Shown: piece after piece, positions 56,514 to 64,000 of the stretch
How positions within the stretch are numbered: position 1 is the first letter of the stretch
Layout: every line of letters starts with the position of its first letter
NCBI GenBank assembly: GCA_027493545.1
Contig: JAOSKR010000003.1
Coordinates: forward strand, 429,360-493,359
DNA: 64,000 bases
Reading direction: 5' to 3'
Source of the DNA: Roseovarius sp.
Lineage (GTDB): Bacteria; Pseudomonadota; Alphaproteobacteria; Rhodobacterales; Rhodobacteraceae
Made by a program: the position numbers and the translations under genes
The notes under the pieces: model-generated
Databases searched by the model: none
The model's input: only the letters and a program-made list of their open reading frames with translations
Told to the model about the DNA's origin: nothing

Positions 56514-57644
56514 ATGACCGAAGGAATGCAGGCGGAGGCGGCGGGCGGCGCGCAGGACGAACACCGTTTCCCGTGCGCGCAATGCGGGGCCGATTACCGT
56601 TTCGACCCCGACAGGGGCCAGCTGGTCTGCGATCATTGCGGCCACGTCGACGAGATCGCCCAGCCCGGGCCCTGGGCGGCCACGATCCGCGAACTCGATT
56701 TCGAGACCGCGCTTTCCGGCGAGCTGGACGCCAGCGAGATCGAGGAAACCCGCGTCCTGTCGTGCCCCAACTGCGGCGCGCAGGTGGAATTCAGTGAGGC
56801 TACCCACGCCGCCGAATGCCCGTTCTGCGCCACCCCGGTGGTCACAGGCACCGGCACCCACCGGCACATCAAGCCCCGCGGCGTGCTGCCTTTCGCGCTC
56901 GATGAACGCGCCGCGCGCCGGGCCATGACCGATTGGCTGGGGCGGCTGTGGTTCGCGCCGAACGGGTTGCAGGAATACGCCCGCAAGGGGCGGCGGATGC
57001 AGGGCATCTACGTGCCCTACTGGACGTTCGACGCCGACACCCGCTCACGCTATCGCGGCGAGCGCGGCATCGTCTATTACGAGACCCAGACCGTCACGCG
57101 CAACGGCAAGCGCGAGCAGGTGCAGGTGGCAAAGGTGCGCTGGACACCCGTATCGGGCCGGGTGGCGCGGGCCTTTGACGACGTGCTGGTGCTGGCCTCG
57201 CGCAGCCTGCCCAAGGTCTACACCGACGGGCTGGAACCCTGGGACCTGGCGGCGCTCGAGCCCTACCGGCCGGAATTCCTGGCCGGGTTCCGCGCCGAGG
57301 GCTATCAGGTCGAACTGGAGGAAGGGTTTGTCGAGGCGCGCGCGCGCATGGACGCAGTCATCGCCCGTGACGTGCGTTTTGATATCGGCGGCGACCGCCA
57401 GCGCATCCACGACATCGACACCGATGTGAGCGACGTGACCTTCAAGCATATCCTGCTGCCGGTATGGCTGGCCGCCTACAAGTACCGGGCCAAAACCTAT
57501 CGCTTTGTCGTCAACGGCCGCACCGGCAAGGTCCAGGGCGAGCGCCCCTGGTCGGCCTGGAAGATCGCCATCGCCGTGATCCTCGGCCTCATCGTGGCCG
57601 GCGCGATCGGTTATGTGGTGGCGATGAGCGAGGGGGCCGTCTGA
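56514..57644 (+). CDS. Double zinc-ribbon membrane protein (YdjG-like)
   Basis: A 376-residue protein. Two zinc ribbons sit at the N-terminus: C21-x2-C24 ... C39-x2-C42 and C84-x2-C87 ... C102-x2-C105. A long soluble domain follows (YVPYWTFDADTRSRYRGERG; KVRWTPVSGRV; DVTFKHILLPVWLAAYKYR), then a single C-terminal membrane helix (AIAVILGLIVAGAIGYVVAM). Automatic annotation often calls such proteins primosomal helicase-like because of the ribbons, which is misleading. The layout matches Bacillus YdjG, whose operon also codes the SPFH protein YdjI. It ends the operon that starts at 51584. Confidence 0.85.
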   Translation: MTEGMQAEAAGGAQDEHRFPCAQCGADYRFDPDRGQLVCDHCGHVDEIAQPGPWAATIRELDFETALSGELDASEIEETRVLSCPNCGAQVEFSEATHAAECPFCATPVVTGTGTHRHIKPRGVLPFALDERAARRAMTDWLGRLWFAPNGLQEYARKGRRMQGIYVPYWTFDADTRSRYRGERGIVYYETQTVTRNGKREQVQVAKVRWTPVSGRVARAFDDVLVLASRSLPKVYTDGLEPWDLAALEPYRPEFLAGFRAEGYQVELEEGFVEARARMDAVIARDVRFDIGGDRQRIHDIDTDVSDVTFKHILLPVWLAAYKYRAKTYRFVVNGRTGKVQGERPWSAWKIAIAVILGLIVAGAIGYVVAMSEGAV

Positions 57645-57807
57645 GATCAATGGCCGCAATGACGGCCGGCCTTGTCCGACCGAGGGCATGCGGCCGCCAA
57701 GGGTGGGCGCATGCCGGATCGCAGGGCGATCCGGCAGAGGCTTTAAGAACGGTCGATCACAGGAATCGCTGGCCCGGGATGCCCCCAGCGCCGTCAAACG
57801 CCCCGCT

Positions 57808-58224
57808 TCAGCCCTTGTTGATCGCGACCCTGGTCGCCTTGGCGGCCTTTGGTGTCAGCTTGGGCACGCTCAGCGTCAGCACGCCGTCCTTGAGATCGGC
57901 CGAGATCTTGTCGCCATCGGCATCCGCCGGCAGCCGGAAGGTGCGGCTGAACGCGCCGTACTGGCGTTCGGAAAAGAACCAGGTGTCGCCCTTTTCCTCG
58001 CGCTCGGCCGATTTCTCGCCCTTGACCGTCACCACGCCGTCGTGGATCGAGACGTCGATGTCCTTTTCCTCGACGCCCGGCAGTTCGAGCGTGATGCGAT
58101 AGGCGTTGTCGTCGGCCTTGGCATCCGACGCCGGCGACAGCCAGTCGGCCATGCGTGCGCCGAGATTGCGGAAGGGTTCGTAGACGCTGGGCCAGAGGCC
58201 GGAGACTTGGGATTTCTCAACCAT
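57808..58224 (-). CDS. Small heat-shock protein (Hsp20 family)
   Basis: A 138-residue alpha-crystallin-type chaperone that holds unfolded proteins. The crystallin domain spans about 35-130, with the typical NAYRITLELPGVEEKDIDVSI start, GDTWFFSERQYGAFSRTFRLP, DLKDGVLTLSVPK near the end. The I-x-I-like tail is absent; it ends RVAINKG. It is convergent with the zinc-ribbon gene with 163 bases between. A ROSE-type thermometer in the leader cannot be judged by eye. Confidence 0.94.
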   Translation of the reverse strand: MVEKSQVSGLWPSVYEPFRNLGARMADWLSPASDAKADDNAYRITLELPGVEEKDIDVSIHDGVVTVKGEKSAEREEKGDTWFFSERQYGAFSRTFRLPADADGDKISADLKDGVLTLSVPKLTPKAAKATRVAINKG

Positions 58225-58528
58225 GGTGTCACTCCGTTTTCGGTTGCGCGGGCGTATCTATGCACCCTTTCGCATGTTTCCACCTTGACCGGGGTCAAGC
58301 CCGGCGAGAGCACGGCAAAAAACACGATGCCTGAGTGTGTGGCGCGCGATTGCCGCACGGTATCCGAGGTCCGCTTCGCGCCCCGGAGCGGAATGGCTAT
58401 CAACGCCGCCCGGCGTATTCCGCGGGCAGGCATGTCTTGATAGTTCGAACGGGCCGCGATTGCGCCGGGAGACGCTGCGCCACCTGGTTTGAAGCGCGGC
58501 GCAGCGTGCCGCATCTTGCGGACCGGCT
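58225..58528. other. Gap between hsp20 and the cytochrome gene
   Basis: About 300 bases with no convincing gene. The first 60 bases upstream of hsp20 (minus strand) would carry its promoter; no sigma-32 or CIRCE element is clear. Nothing else recognised. Confidence 0.6.
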
Positions 58529-58921
58529 TTATCGCTCTGACGAAAAGTGGGTTTTCAGATACGTGAGGATCGAATCCCTGGTCTCTTCATCCGGCTCAAA
58601 CATCCCCTGCTCTTCGACCATCCATTTCCACAGGTAATCCCAGCGTTCATCGCTCAGGCGTTGCTGCCGGATGATCGCCGTCGAATGGCAGGCGACGCAC
58701 TGGTAGTACGTGTCTTCGGCGCCCGGTCCGGCGGGCAGATTTCCCAGTTCCGGGTCGGGCTCCGCAGCGGGCGCGGCGGGTGTCTGCGTGGAGGCACCGG
58801 GCACGAGCGGATTGCCTGCCGGGCGCATCGGATCGTAGGCCTCCTGCGACACTGACACAGTCGCACCAATGACGGCGGACGCACATAATGCGGCACGCAG
58901 GGATATCAGCGTCTTGTTCAT
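58529..58921 (-). CDS. sorB: Periplasmic cytochrome c, SorB-like
   Basis: A 130-residue secreted c-type cytochrome. Signal peptide at about 1-26 (LRAALCASAVIGATVSVS), then a Pro/Ala-rich linker, and one heme site YYQCVACHST with C75, C78 and H79. The distal methionine is probably in KWMVEEQGMFEP. Size and order (molybdoenzyme gene upstream, same direction, 59 bases apart) match SorB, the heme subunit of the periplasmic sulfite dehydrogenase that passes electrons to the respiratory chain. Confidence 0.82.
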   Translation of the reverse strand: MNKTLISLRAALCASAVIGATVSVSQEAYDPMRPAGNPLVPGASTQTPAAPAAEPDPELGNLPAGPGAEDTYYQCVACHSTAIIRQQRLSDERWDYLWKWMVEEQGMFEPDEETRDSILTYLKTHFSSER

Positions 58922-58980
58922 GTCGGCCTTTTCGGCTGGTGGCCGGAACCGGGGGACATCACCCGGTTCCGGTGCAGGGG

Positions 58981-60246
58981 TCAGGTGGCGATCAACGCGA
59001 TGCGGTGCTGCATGTTGTTGCCGTATCCGCGGGGGTTCCAGCCTGGAACGACCGGGGGCTGGGCGACACCATTCATGTCGGTCGCCCGCGCCCAGACCTC
59101 GTAATATCCCGCCTCGGGCAGGGTGACGTCGGCGCGGAACCGCTGCCACGCGAACTTGTTCTTCGCGGGGTCCAGCCTGGTGGCGATCCATGTCTGACCG
59201 AAGTCGATGGACACGTCGACCGACGCGATGTCGCCACTGCCCGCCCACGCATGGCCGCGGACCTCGGTGGCTTGGCCGGCCGGTGTTTCGGTGCCGGACC
59301 GTGGGAAGGTGATCAGGGACTTGACCGGCATCTCGGTCATGATGACCATGTCTTCCTCGGGCACCTCAGTGCCCGGCGCGACCGGATAGGCCGGCAGGCG
59401 GTAGGAATAACCCGTCATCTTGGCGCCGTCGTGAACCTGATCGCGCACCCAGATGCGGTTGATGTATTTCTGAGACACCGATCCGGGATAGCCGGGAATG
59501 ATGACCCGCAGTGGAAAGCCGTGGACAGCCGGAATCGGCTCGCCGTTCATTTCCCATACGATCATGCTGCCTTCGGCCATCGCCTTTTCGATGGGCGCAC
59601 CGCGCGAAATGGCATCCTTGTCGGGGTCGCCCGACAGATGCGGGTCGTTGCTGTAATGGGCGGTGTAGACGGCGCTGTCCTTCACCCCCGCGGCGTTGAG
59701 GACATCGCTCAGCCGCACGCCGGTCCAGTCGGCACAGCCAACCGCGCCGGTGGTCCATTGGTTGCCTGACGCGCCCGGATTGAAATATGCCCGCCCGTTG
59801 CCGCCGCATTCCAGCACCAGCCGTTTGGTGACCACTTCGAACCGCTCCTTGAGATCGGCGATGCTCAGTTCCAGCGGCGTGTCCACTTCGCCGTCGATGG
59901 TCAGGGTCCAGCCTTCAGCGTCCATGTTCAGAGCGGTGTCGGGAACGAGCCCGTTGTTGCGAATGAAGAAATGTTCATAGGGCGTCACATCGGCGTCTAG
60001 CAGGTGCGCAGGCGTTTCAGCGTTGAGCGGCCGGTCGTTCATCAGAATGAGCCCGTCCTTGCTCGCCATGATGTCCTCTTCGCTCATGCCCTGTGCAAGC
60101 GCCATCAGATTATCCTCGAAGGGGATATTCATGCCCACATAGGCGCCCAGTGCGGTAAGACCGGTGTTCTTCAGGAACGACCGGCGGGCGGGTTCGTCGG
60201 CGGCGTCGGTGTCGATCACGACGTCTTGCGAAATCTTGTTGGTCAT
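58981..60246 (-). CDS. sorA: Molybdopterin sulfite dehydrogenase, SorA-like
   Basis: A 421-residue periplasmic enzyme of the sulfite oxidase family oxidising sulfite to sulfate. The twin-arginine motif RRSFLK (21-26) gives Tat export. The molybdenum cysteine is Cys147 in LECGGNGR; further marks are GCADWTGVRLSDVL, HGFPLRVIIPGYPG and VRGHAWAGSGDIASVDVSID in two parts, the last from the C-terminal Ig-like dimerisation domain. GGGAGG lies eight bases before ATG 60246. A TATCTGATA palindrome stands 22 bases upstream. With the cytochrome gene it forms a SorAB pair. Confidence 0.88.
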   Translation of the reverse strand: MTNKISQDVVIDTDAADEPARRSFLKNTGLTALGAYVGMNIPFEDNLMALAQGMSEEDIMASKDGLILMNDRPLNAETPAHLLDADVTPYEHFFIRNNGLVPDTALNMDAEGWTLTIDGEVDTPLELSIADLKERFEVVTKRLVLECGGNGRAYFNPGASGNQWTTGAVGCADWTGVRLSDVLNAAGVKDSAVYTAHYSNDPHLSGDPDKDAISRGAPIEKAMAEGSMIVWEMNGEPIPAVHGFPLRVIIPGYPGSVSQKYINRIWVRDQVHDGAKMTGYSYRLPAYPVAPGTEVPEEDMVIMTEMPVKSLITFPRSGTETPAGQATEVRGHAWAGSGDIASVDVSIDFGQTWIATRLDPAKNKFAWQRFRADVTLPEAGYYEVWARATDMNGVAQPPVVPGWNPRGYGNNMQHRIALIAT

Positions 60247-60265
60247 GGTCAGAGCCTCCCATAAT

Positions 60266-60278
60266 GCTATCTGATAGC
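60266..60278 (-). promoter_or_regulatory. Palindrome before the sorA-like gene
   Basis: GCTATCTGATAGC, a perfect 13-base palindrome with one central base, 20 bases upstream of the start codon. Its core TATCTGATA is also present before the pump 2 adaptor gene (46080-46088). A dimeric repressor binding here would block initiation. Confidence 0.5.
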
Positions 60279-60482
60279 TTAGCGCTGCGCGGTGTAATTT
60301 CAACAGATTCTAAACTATCGTCTTTTCGGCGAGGGCGAATTCCCTGTCACGAACACGTTACGACTGTGCGCCCGTTTCGGCGCAAGGCCGCGTTTGATGC
60401 GCCTGCAAGCGCTCGCAACCGGGGTGTCCGTTCGGGCAAACGCGGCCGCTGCCCCGAGCCTGACCGGCGCTCACAAGTGAAA

Positions 60483-60505
60483 ACCCCCGCCGGGTGGGCG
60501 GGGGT
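60483..60505 (-). terminator. Rho-independent terminator after the Fe(III)-binding protein gene
   Basis: On the minus strand a nine-base stem ACCCCCGCC / GGCGGGGGT with a five-base loop is followed by TTTTC, 38 bases after the stop codon at 60544. A clear intrinsic terminator. Confidence 0.85.
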
Positions 60506-60543
60506 CTGGCGGGGGCAAGTGGCTGTCGCGGCAGCGGCCGGGA

Positions 60544-61563
60544 TCAGTCCCAGCCGACCTCGTTGAAGATCGTCTGCGCGCGGGCCGCGTTGCGGCTGTA
60601 GGCATCGGTGCCGGTGGTGCTGTCGGGGATGAAGAGGCCCAGCCGCGCGGTGCCGGGGTCGAGCCCGACACCGGGAACAGCGGGGTATTCGTGGGTCTGC
60701 CCGGCAAAGTACTGCTGCGCCCAGTCGCCGGTCAGAAACTCCAGCAGGGCCGTGGCCGCCTCGGGATTGGGCGATGATCTGGTCTGCGCCGCCACCGTCA
60801 GGTTCATGTGCGCGCCGCGCCCGTTCTGGTTGGGCCAGACCCAGCCGATGTTCTCGATGCCCGCGCTCAGCCCGGAGACGTTGCCGTCGAAGCCGCGCAG
60901 GAAATAATAGTGGTTGGCGACGGCGATGTCGCATTCGCCCGAAACCAGCCCGCGCAGCTGGTCGGTGTCGCCGCCCTGGGGCGGCCGGGCCATGTTGGCG
61001 ACGATGCCGGCGGCCCACTCTTTGGCGGCCTCTTCGCCGTGTATCTCGATGAGCGAGGCCAGCAGCGACTGGTTGTAGACGTTCGAGGACGAGCGGATGC
61101 AGATACGCCCCTTCCATTCGGGGTCGGTGAGGGCCTCGTAGGTGACCGGCGGATGCTCGACCCGGTCCCGGGCGTAGAAGATGATCCGCGCGCGCTGGGC
61201 GATGCCGAACCACAGGTTGTCGGGGTGGCGCAGGTGCTGCGGAATACGCGCCTCGATCAGGTCCGACGAGAAGGGCTGGAGCACGCCGGCCTGCTCGGCC
61301 CGCGCCATCCGGCCCACATCGACGGTGATGAAGACGTCCGCGGGGCTGTTCTTGCCCTCGGCCTCGAGCCGCGCGATCAGTTCGTCGGCCTTGGCCTCGA
61401 TGCGGTTGACGTCGATGCCGGTTTCCTTGGTGAACTCCTGATAGAGGGCGTCGTCGCTGTCGTAATGGCGGCTGGAATAGACGTTGACGCTGTCTGCGAG
61501 CGCCGGCAGGGCCAGCGCGGCGATGGCTGCCGCCAGGGCCAGGCTGCGGGGGTGATGGGTCAT
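60544..61563 (-). CDS. Fe(III) ABC transporter substrate-binding protein (FbpA/FutA type)
   Basis: A 339-residue periplasmic ferric-iron-binding protein. Signal peptide (LALAAAIAALALPALA), then NVYSSRHYDSDDALY, the loop in which the tyrosine binds iron in FutA-type proteins, RIEAKADELIARLEAEG, and NHYYFLRG with the paired tyrosines. No permease or ATPase gene is adjacent in the window, so transport partners are encoded elsewhere. AT-rich sequence at 61580-61610 before the start (TTATTAATTTACTC on the minus strand) may hold the promoter and an iron-regulator site. A strong terminator ends the unit. Confidence 0.9.
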   Translation of the reverse strand: MTHHPRSLALAAAIAALALPALADSVNVYSSRHYDSDDALYQEFTKETGIDVNRIEAKADELIARLEAEGKNSPADVFITVDVGRMARAEQAGVLQPFSSDLIEARIPQHLRHPDNLWFGIAQRARIIFYARDRVEHPPVTYEALTDPEWKGRICIRSSSNVYNQSLLASLIEIHGEEAAKEWAAGIVANMARPPQGGDTDQLRGLVSGECDIAVANHYYFLRGFDGNVSGLSAGIENIGWVWPNQNGRGAHMNLTVAAQTRSSPNPEAATALLEFLTGDWAQQYFAGQTHEYPAVPGVGLDPGTARLGLFIPDSTTGTDAYSRNAARAQTIFNEVGWD

Positions 61564-61813
61564 TCCGGATCGGTCCCTTTTGTTATCCGAGTAAATTAAT
61601 AAGATATTCGTGCATTTTCCGGTGAAAACAGTCAAGGTGAAATTCCGCCCTCCTCGCCCTCCCCTGCGAATGCGGCGGACCGGTAGGCGGGATCGGGGTC
61701 AAAATGCAGCGTCGAACTTGCACGGTCCGGCAAAGCCTTACATGTTGTCCGGAGGCAGGAGACCGGCGCCCGATGCGACACCATTGCGGGCGACGTCAGG
61801 GGAGGATGGGGCC

Positions 61814-63715
61814 ATGACCTTTGCCTCGCGTCAGGATGCGCTCGACATCCAGAACGAGATGCCCTGGGAGGCGCGCGAGCGCCCGCAGACGATCTACGCG
61901 ATGCTGCGCGAGGTGCGGGACGCCTTTCCCGACCGGCCGGCGATCAGCTATCAGCTGCTGTCGGGCCCGCGCGCCCCGGCGCAGACCCTCACCTGGACCC
62001 AGTTCCACGATCAGGTCTGCCAGGCCGCCAACCTCTTTCGCTCGCTCAAGCGCGGCGATGGCGATGTCGTGGCGCTGATCCTGCCCAACTGCCTGGAAAC
62101 CGCCGTGGCGCTGATCGGCGGAATGATCGCCGGCATCGCCAGCCCGATCAACCCGCTCCTGGAGCCCGAGCAGATCGCCGCCATCCTGCGCCAGACCGGT
62201 GCCCGGGTGGTGGTGACGCTCAAGTCGTTCCCCAGGGCCGACATCGCGCAGAAGGCCGCCGAGGCGGTGCGTCACGCGCCCGACGTCCACACCGTGCTCG
62301 AGGTCGATCTCAACCGCTACCTCACACCGCCGAAAAGCTGGATCGTGCCGCTGATCCGGCCTGCGACCGCCGGCCGGCGCCACGCCTATGTCAGGGATTT
62401 CCACCACGAGGCCGGACGCCAGCCGAAAACGCTTTCCTTCCCGGATGCAGACGGCGACCGCGTCGCGGCCCATTTCCATACCGGCGGCACCACCGGCATG
62501 CCCAAGGTGGCCCAGCACCTTTATTCGGGCATGATCTACAACGGCTGGCTGGGGCACCGGCTGCTCTTTTCCGAAGCAGACAGCATCATGTGCCCGCTGC
62601 CGCTCTTTCACGTCTTCGCCTGCCACGTGATCCTGATGGCGGGGCTGAAATCGGGCGCGCACGTGGTCTTTCCGACGCCCGCGGGTTATCGCGGCGAGGG
62701 GGTCTTCGACAATTTCTGGAAGCTCTGCGAGCGCTGGAAGACGACCTTCGTCATCACCGTGCCCACCGCCGTGGCGGCGTTGATGCAGCGCAAGGTCGAT
62801 GCCGATATCTCGACCGTCAAGAACGCCTTTTCCGGCTCGGCGCCGATGCCGCTCGAACTTTTCAACCGGTTCGAGTCGGCCACCGGCATGGCGGTGATCG
62901 AGGGCTACGGGCTGACCGAGACCACCTGCCTGGTCTCGTGCAACCCGCCCGACGGCGAAAAAAGGGTGGGATCGGTCGGCATCCCCTTTCCCTATACCGA
63001 TGTGCGCATCCTGAAGGCGGGCGAGAATGGCGCGCCGGTCGAGACCGCGACCGACGAGGTGGGCGAGATCTGTGTCTCGAACCCCGGCGTCTATCCCGGC
63101 CGGACCTATACCGAGGCGGCCAGGAACGCCGACCTCTTCTACCATGAACGCTATCTGCGCACCGGCGATCTCGGCCGCATCGACCCCGACGGCTATCTCT
63201 GGATCACCGGCCGCGCCAAGGACCTGATCATCCGCGGCGGCCACAACATCGACCCCGCCGAGATCGAGGAGGCGCTGATGGCGCATCCGCAGGTGGCGAT
63301 GGCCGGCGCCATCGGCCAGCCCGACGCCTATTCGGGCGAACTGCCCTGCGCCTATGTCGAACTGGTCAACGGCGGCACCGTCACCGCCGACGAGCTGATG
63401 GAGCATTGCAGGGTGCATGTGCACGAACGCGCGGCGATGCCCAAGCATATCGAGGTGCTCGACGAGTTGCCCAAGACCGCGATCGGCAAGGTCTTCAAGC
63501 CCGACCTGCGCAAGCTGGCGATCAAGCGCATCTTTGACGCCGAACTGGAAAAGGAGGGCGTCCCCGCGCGTGTCGCGCAGGTCATCGACTGCAAGAAGCG
63601 CGGACTGGTGGCGCAGATCGAACGCCTGGGCAACTTCGACGAGGACAAGGTCGGCCATGTGCTGGGCCGGTTCACGCGGCCCTGGGAATGGGCCGGAACC
63701 GGCACCGATTGCTAG
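61814..63715 (+). CDS. Acyl-CoA synthetase (AMP-forming)
   Basis: A 633-residue ANL-superfamily ligase. The AMP-binding loop FHTGGTTGMPKVA is near residue 220, followed by GYGLTETTCLVS, the TGDLGRIDPDGYLWITGRAKDLI hinge (in two parts) and the C-terminal lysine PKTAIGKVFKPDL. It activates a carboxylic acid with ATP and CoA; the family (FadD-related acyl-CoA synthetases of Rhodobacteraceae) suggests a medium or long-chain fatty acid, but sequence alone does not fix it. GGGGAGG precedes ATG 61814. It is divergent from the iron-binding gene; in-frame sequence from 61610 is not conserved. Confidence 0.92.
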   Translation: MTFASRQDALDIQNEMPWEARERPQTIYAMLREVRDAFPDRPAISYQLLSGPRAPAQTLTWTQFHDQVCQAANLFRSLKRGDGDVVALILPNCLETAVALIGGMIAGIASPINPLLEPEQIAAILRQTGARVVVTLKSFPRADIAQKAAEAVRHAPDVHTVLEVDLNRYLTPPKSWIVPLIRPATAGRRHAYVRDFHHEAGRQPKTLSFPDADGDRVAAHFHTGGTTGMPKVAQHLYSGMIYNGWLGHRLLFSEADSIMCPLPLFHVFACHVILMAGLKSGAHVVFPTPAGYRGEGVFDNFWKLCERWKTTFVITVPTAVAALMQRKVDADISTVKNAFSGSAPMPLELFNRFESATGMAVIEGYGLTETTCLVSCNPPDGEKRVGSVGIPFPYTDVRILKAGENGAPVETATDEVGEICVSNPGVYPGRTYTEAARNADLFYHERYLRTGDLGRIDPDGYLWITGRAKDLIIRGGHNIDPAEIEEALMAHPQVAMAGAIGQPDAYSGELPCAYVELVNGGTVTADELMEHCRVHVHERAAMPKHIEVLDELPKTAIGKVFKPDLRKLAIKRIFDAELEKEGVPARVAQVIDCKKRGLVAQIERLGNFDEDKVGHVLGRFTRPWEWAGTGTDC

Positions 63716-63740
63716 GGTGCATCGCGTCTGATCGGTTGTC

Positions 63741-63836
63741 CACCCGCCCCGGGCGAGACCCGGGGCCTCGCGATCGCGACAGGAGGTCCGGCCGGGGCCG
63801 GGACGGGTATTGGATATGATCGGACGCGATACGCCT
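63741..63836. repeat. Dispersed GC-rich intergenic repeat, copy B
   Basis: Same block order as copy A at 6183-6286: CCACCCGCCCCG, CCGGGGCCTC, GGTCCGGCCGG, and a final CGCGATACGC. It lies directly after the acyl-CoA synthetase gene, as copy A lies after the CoxG-like gene. Confidence 0.65.
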
Positions 63837-63894
63837 TAGCCCCCGGCCGCCGAGCCGTTTCTTGCTGGCCTCAAGCACGCCCCGCGGGAATCGT

Positions 63895-63938
63895 GCGCAT
63901 GGCGGGCGACGGGGCCACGCCCGCCGCCCGCCATGCGC
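63895..63938 (-). terminator. Hairpin after the last gene
   Basis: Perfect 14-base stem GCGCATGGCGGGCG (63895-63908) / CGCCCGCCATGCGC (63925-63938) with a 16-base loop, three bases after the stop codon of the minus-strand gene at the window end. No T tract, so probably a terminator or 3'-stabilising structure. Confidence 0.6.
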
Positions 63939-63941
63939 GTC

Positions 63942-64000
63942 TTACGAGACGTCCTTGTAGCTGATTTCCCGTGTGTCCTCGCCGGTCCTGGCACGTCGCA
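63942..64000 (-). CDS. C-terminal end of an unidentified gene
   Basis: Open minus-strand frame entering from beyond the window and ending RRARTGEDTREISYKDVS with TAA at 63942-63944. Only 18 or so codons are present. The frame is chosen because a perfect hairpin follows the stop. The family cannot be named from this stretch. Confidence 0.5.
   Translation of the reverse strand, partial: RRARTGEDTREISYKDVS

Noticed and set aside
56514..57644. Primosomal replication helicase
   Set aside because: Only the zinc ribbons resemble PriA; there is no helicase motif, and a C-terminal membrane helix is present.

Overview
This 64 kb window comes from a high-GC alphaproteobacterium, most likely the Rhodobacteraceae (Roseobacter group). 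Reasons: alphaproteobacterial versions of SerA/SerC, GshA, YqgE, PlsY and L28; a cupin that keeps every metal-ligand position of the DddQ-type DMSP lyases; and gene pairs such as rsmE-hyp-gshA divergent from ubiA, and pyrB-hyp-pyrC-plsY. Almost every base is coding. No rRNA, tRNA, CRISPR array, transposase or phage gene was seen.

Layout. 0-6.2 kb: serine biosynthesis (serC, cut by the window edge, then serA), a DMSP-lyase-like cupin, a small CcoN-like membrane protein, a thiolase and a CoxG-like protein. 6.3-14.1 kb: an SGNH lipoprotein, a two-gene ABC exporter, a large acyl-CoA-synthetase/GNAT acetyltransferase followed directly by a histone-deacetylase-like enzyme, a class II aldolase and YqgE. 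14.3-20.0 kb: a lone DsbD-alpha-type protein convergent with RND pump 1 and its adaptor. 20.1-22.7 kb: a coupled operon (uracil-DNA glycosylase, phosphoesterase, LysE exporter, MoaB). 22.8-26.2 kb: the pyrimidine operon with plsY. 26.3-32.3 kb: rsmE-hyp-gshA facing ubiA, then an OmpA-type protein. 32.5-38.6 kb: short genes (amphi-Trp protein, a decayed D-cysteine desulfhydrase, LMW phosphatase, sirtuin, L28, cupin, M15-like protein, glutathionyl-hydroquinone reductase, EamA exporter). 38.7-47.3 kb: a Lon-like protease, a UspA-like protein, RND pump 2 with adaptor, and an M50 protease with CBS domains, probably a stress or envelope region. 48.1-57.6 kb: AsmA, a FAD oxidase, and an operon made of a 27-residue membrane peptide, XpaC, TelA, a DUF2927 lipoprotein, an SPFH/GYF protein, RidA and a double zinc-ribbon membrane protein. 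57.8-64 kb: Hsp20, a SorAB-like sulfite dehydrogenase, an Fe(III)-binding protein, an acyl-CoA synthetase and the tail of an unidentified gene.

Two points matter most. First, the 51.6-57.6 kb operon joins genes that resemble two separate Bacillus modules (xpaC-yaaN and ydjG-ydjI), and it is the best candidate here for a poorly described envelope or toxic-anion stress system. Second, about twenty single-base insertions or deletions interrupt thirteen genes, including essential ones (serA, pyrC, gshA). Many lie in C/G or A runs, and undoing them restores full-length proteins with an exact codon count. They are best read as sequence errors, so those genes are annotated here as intact CDS with the position of each break.
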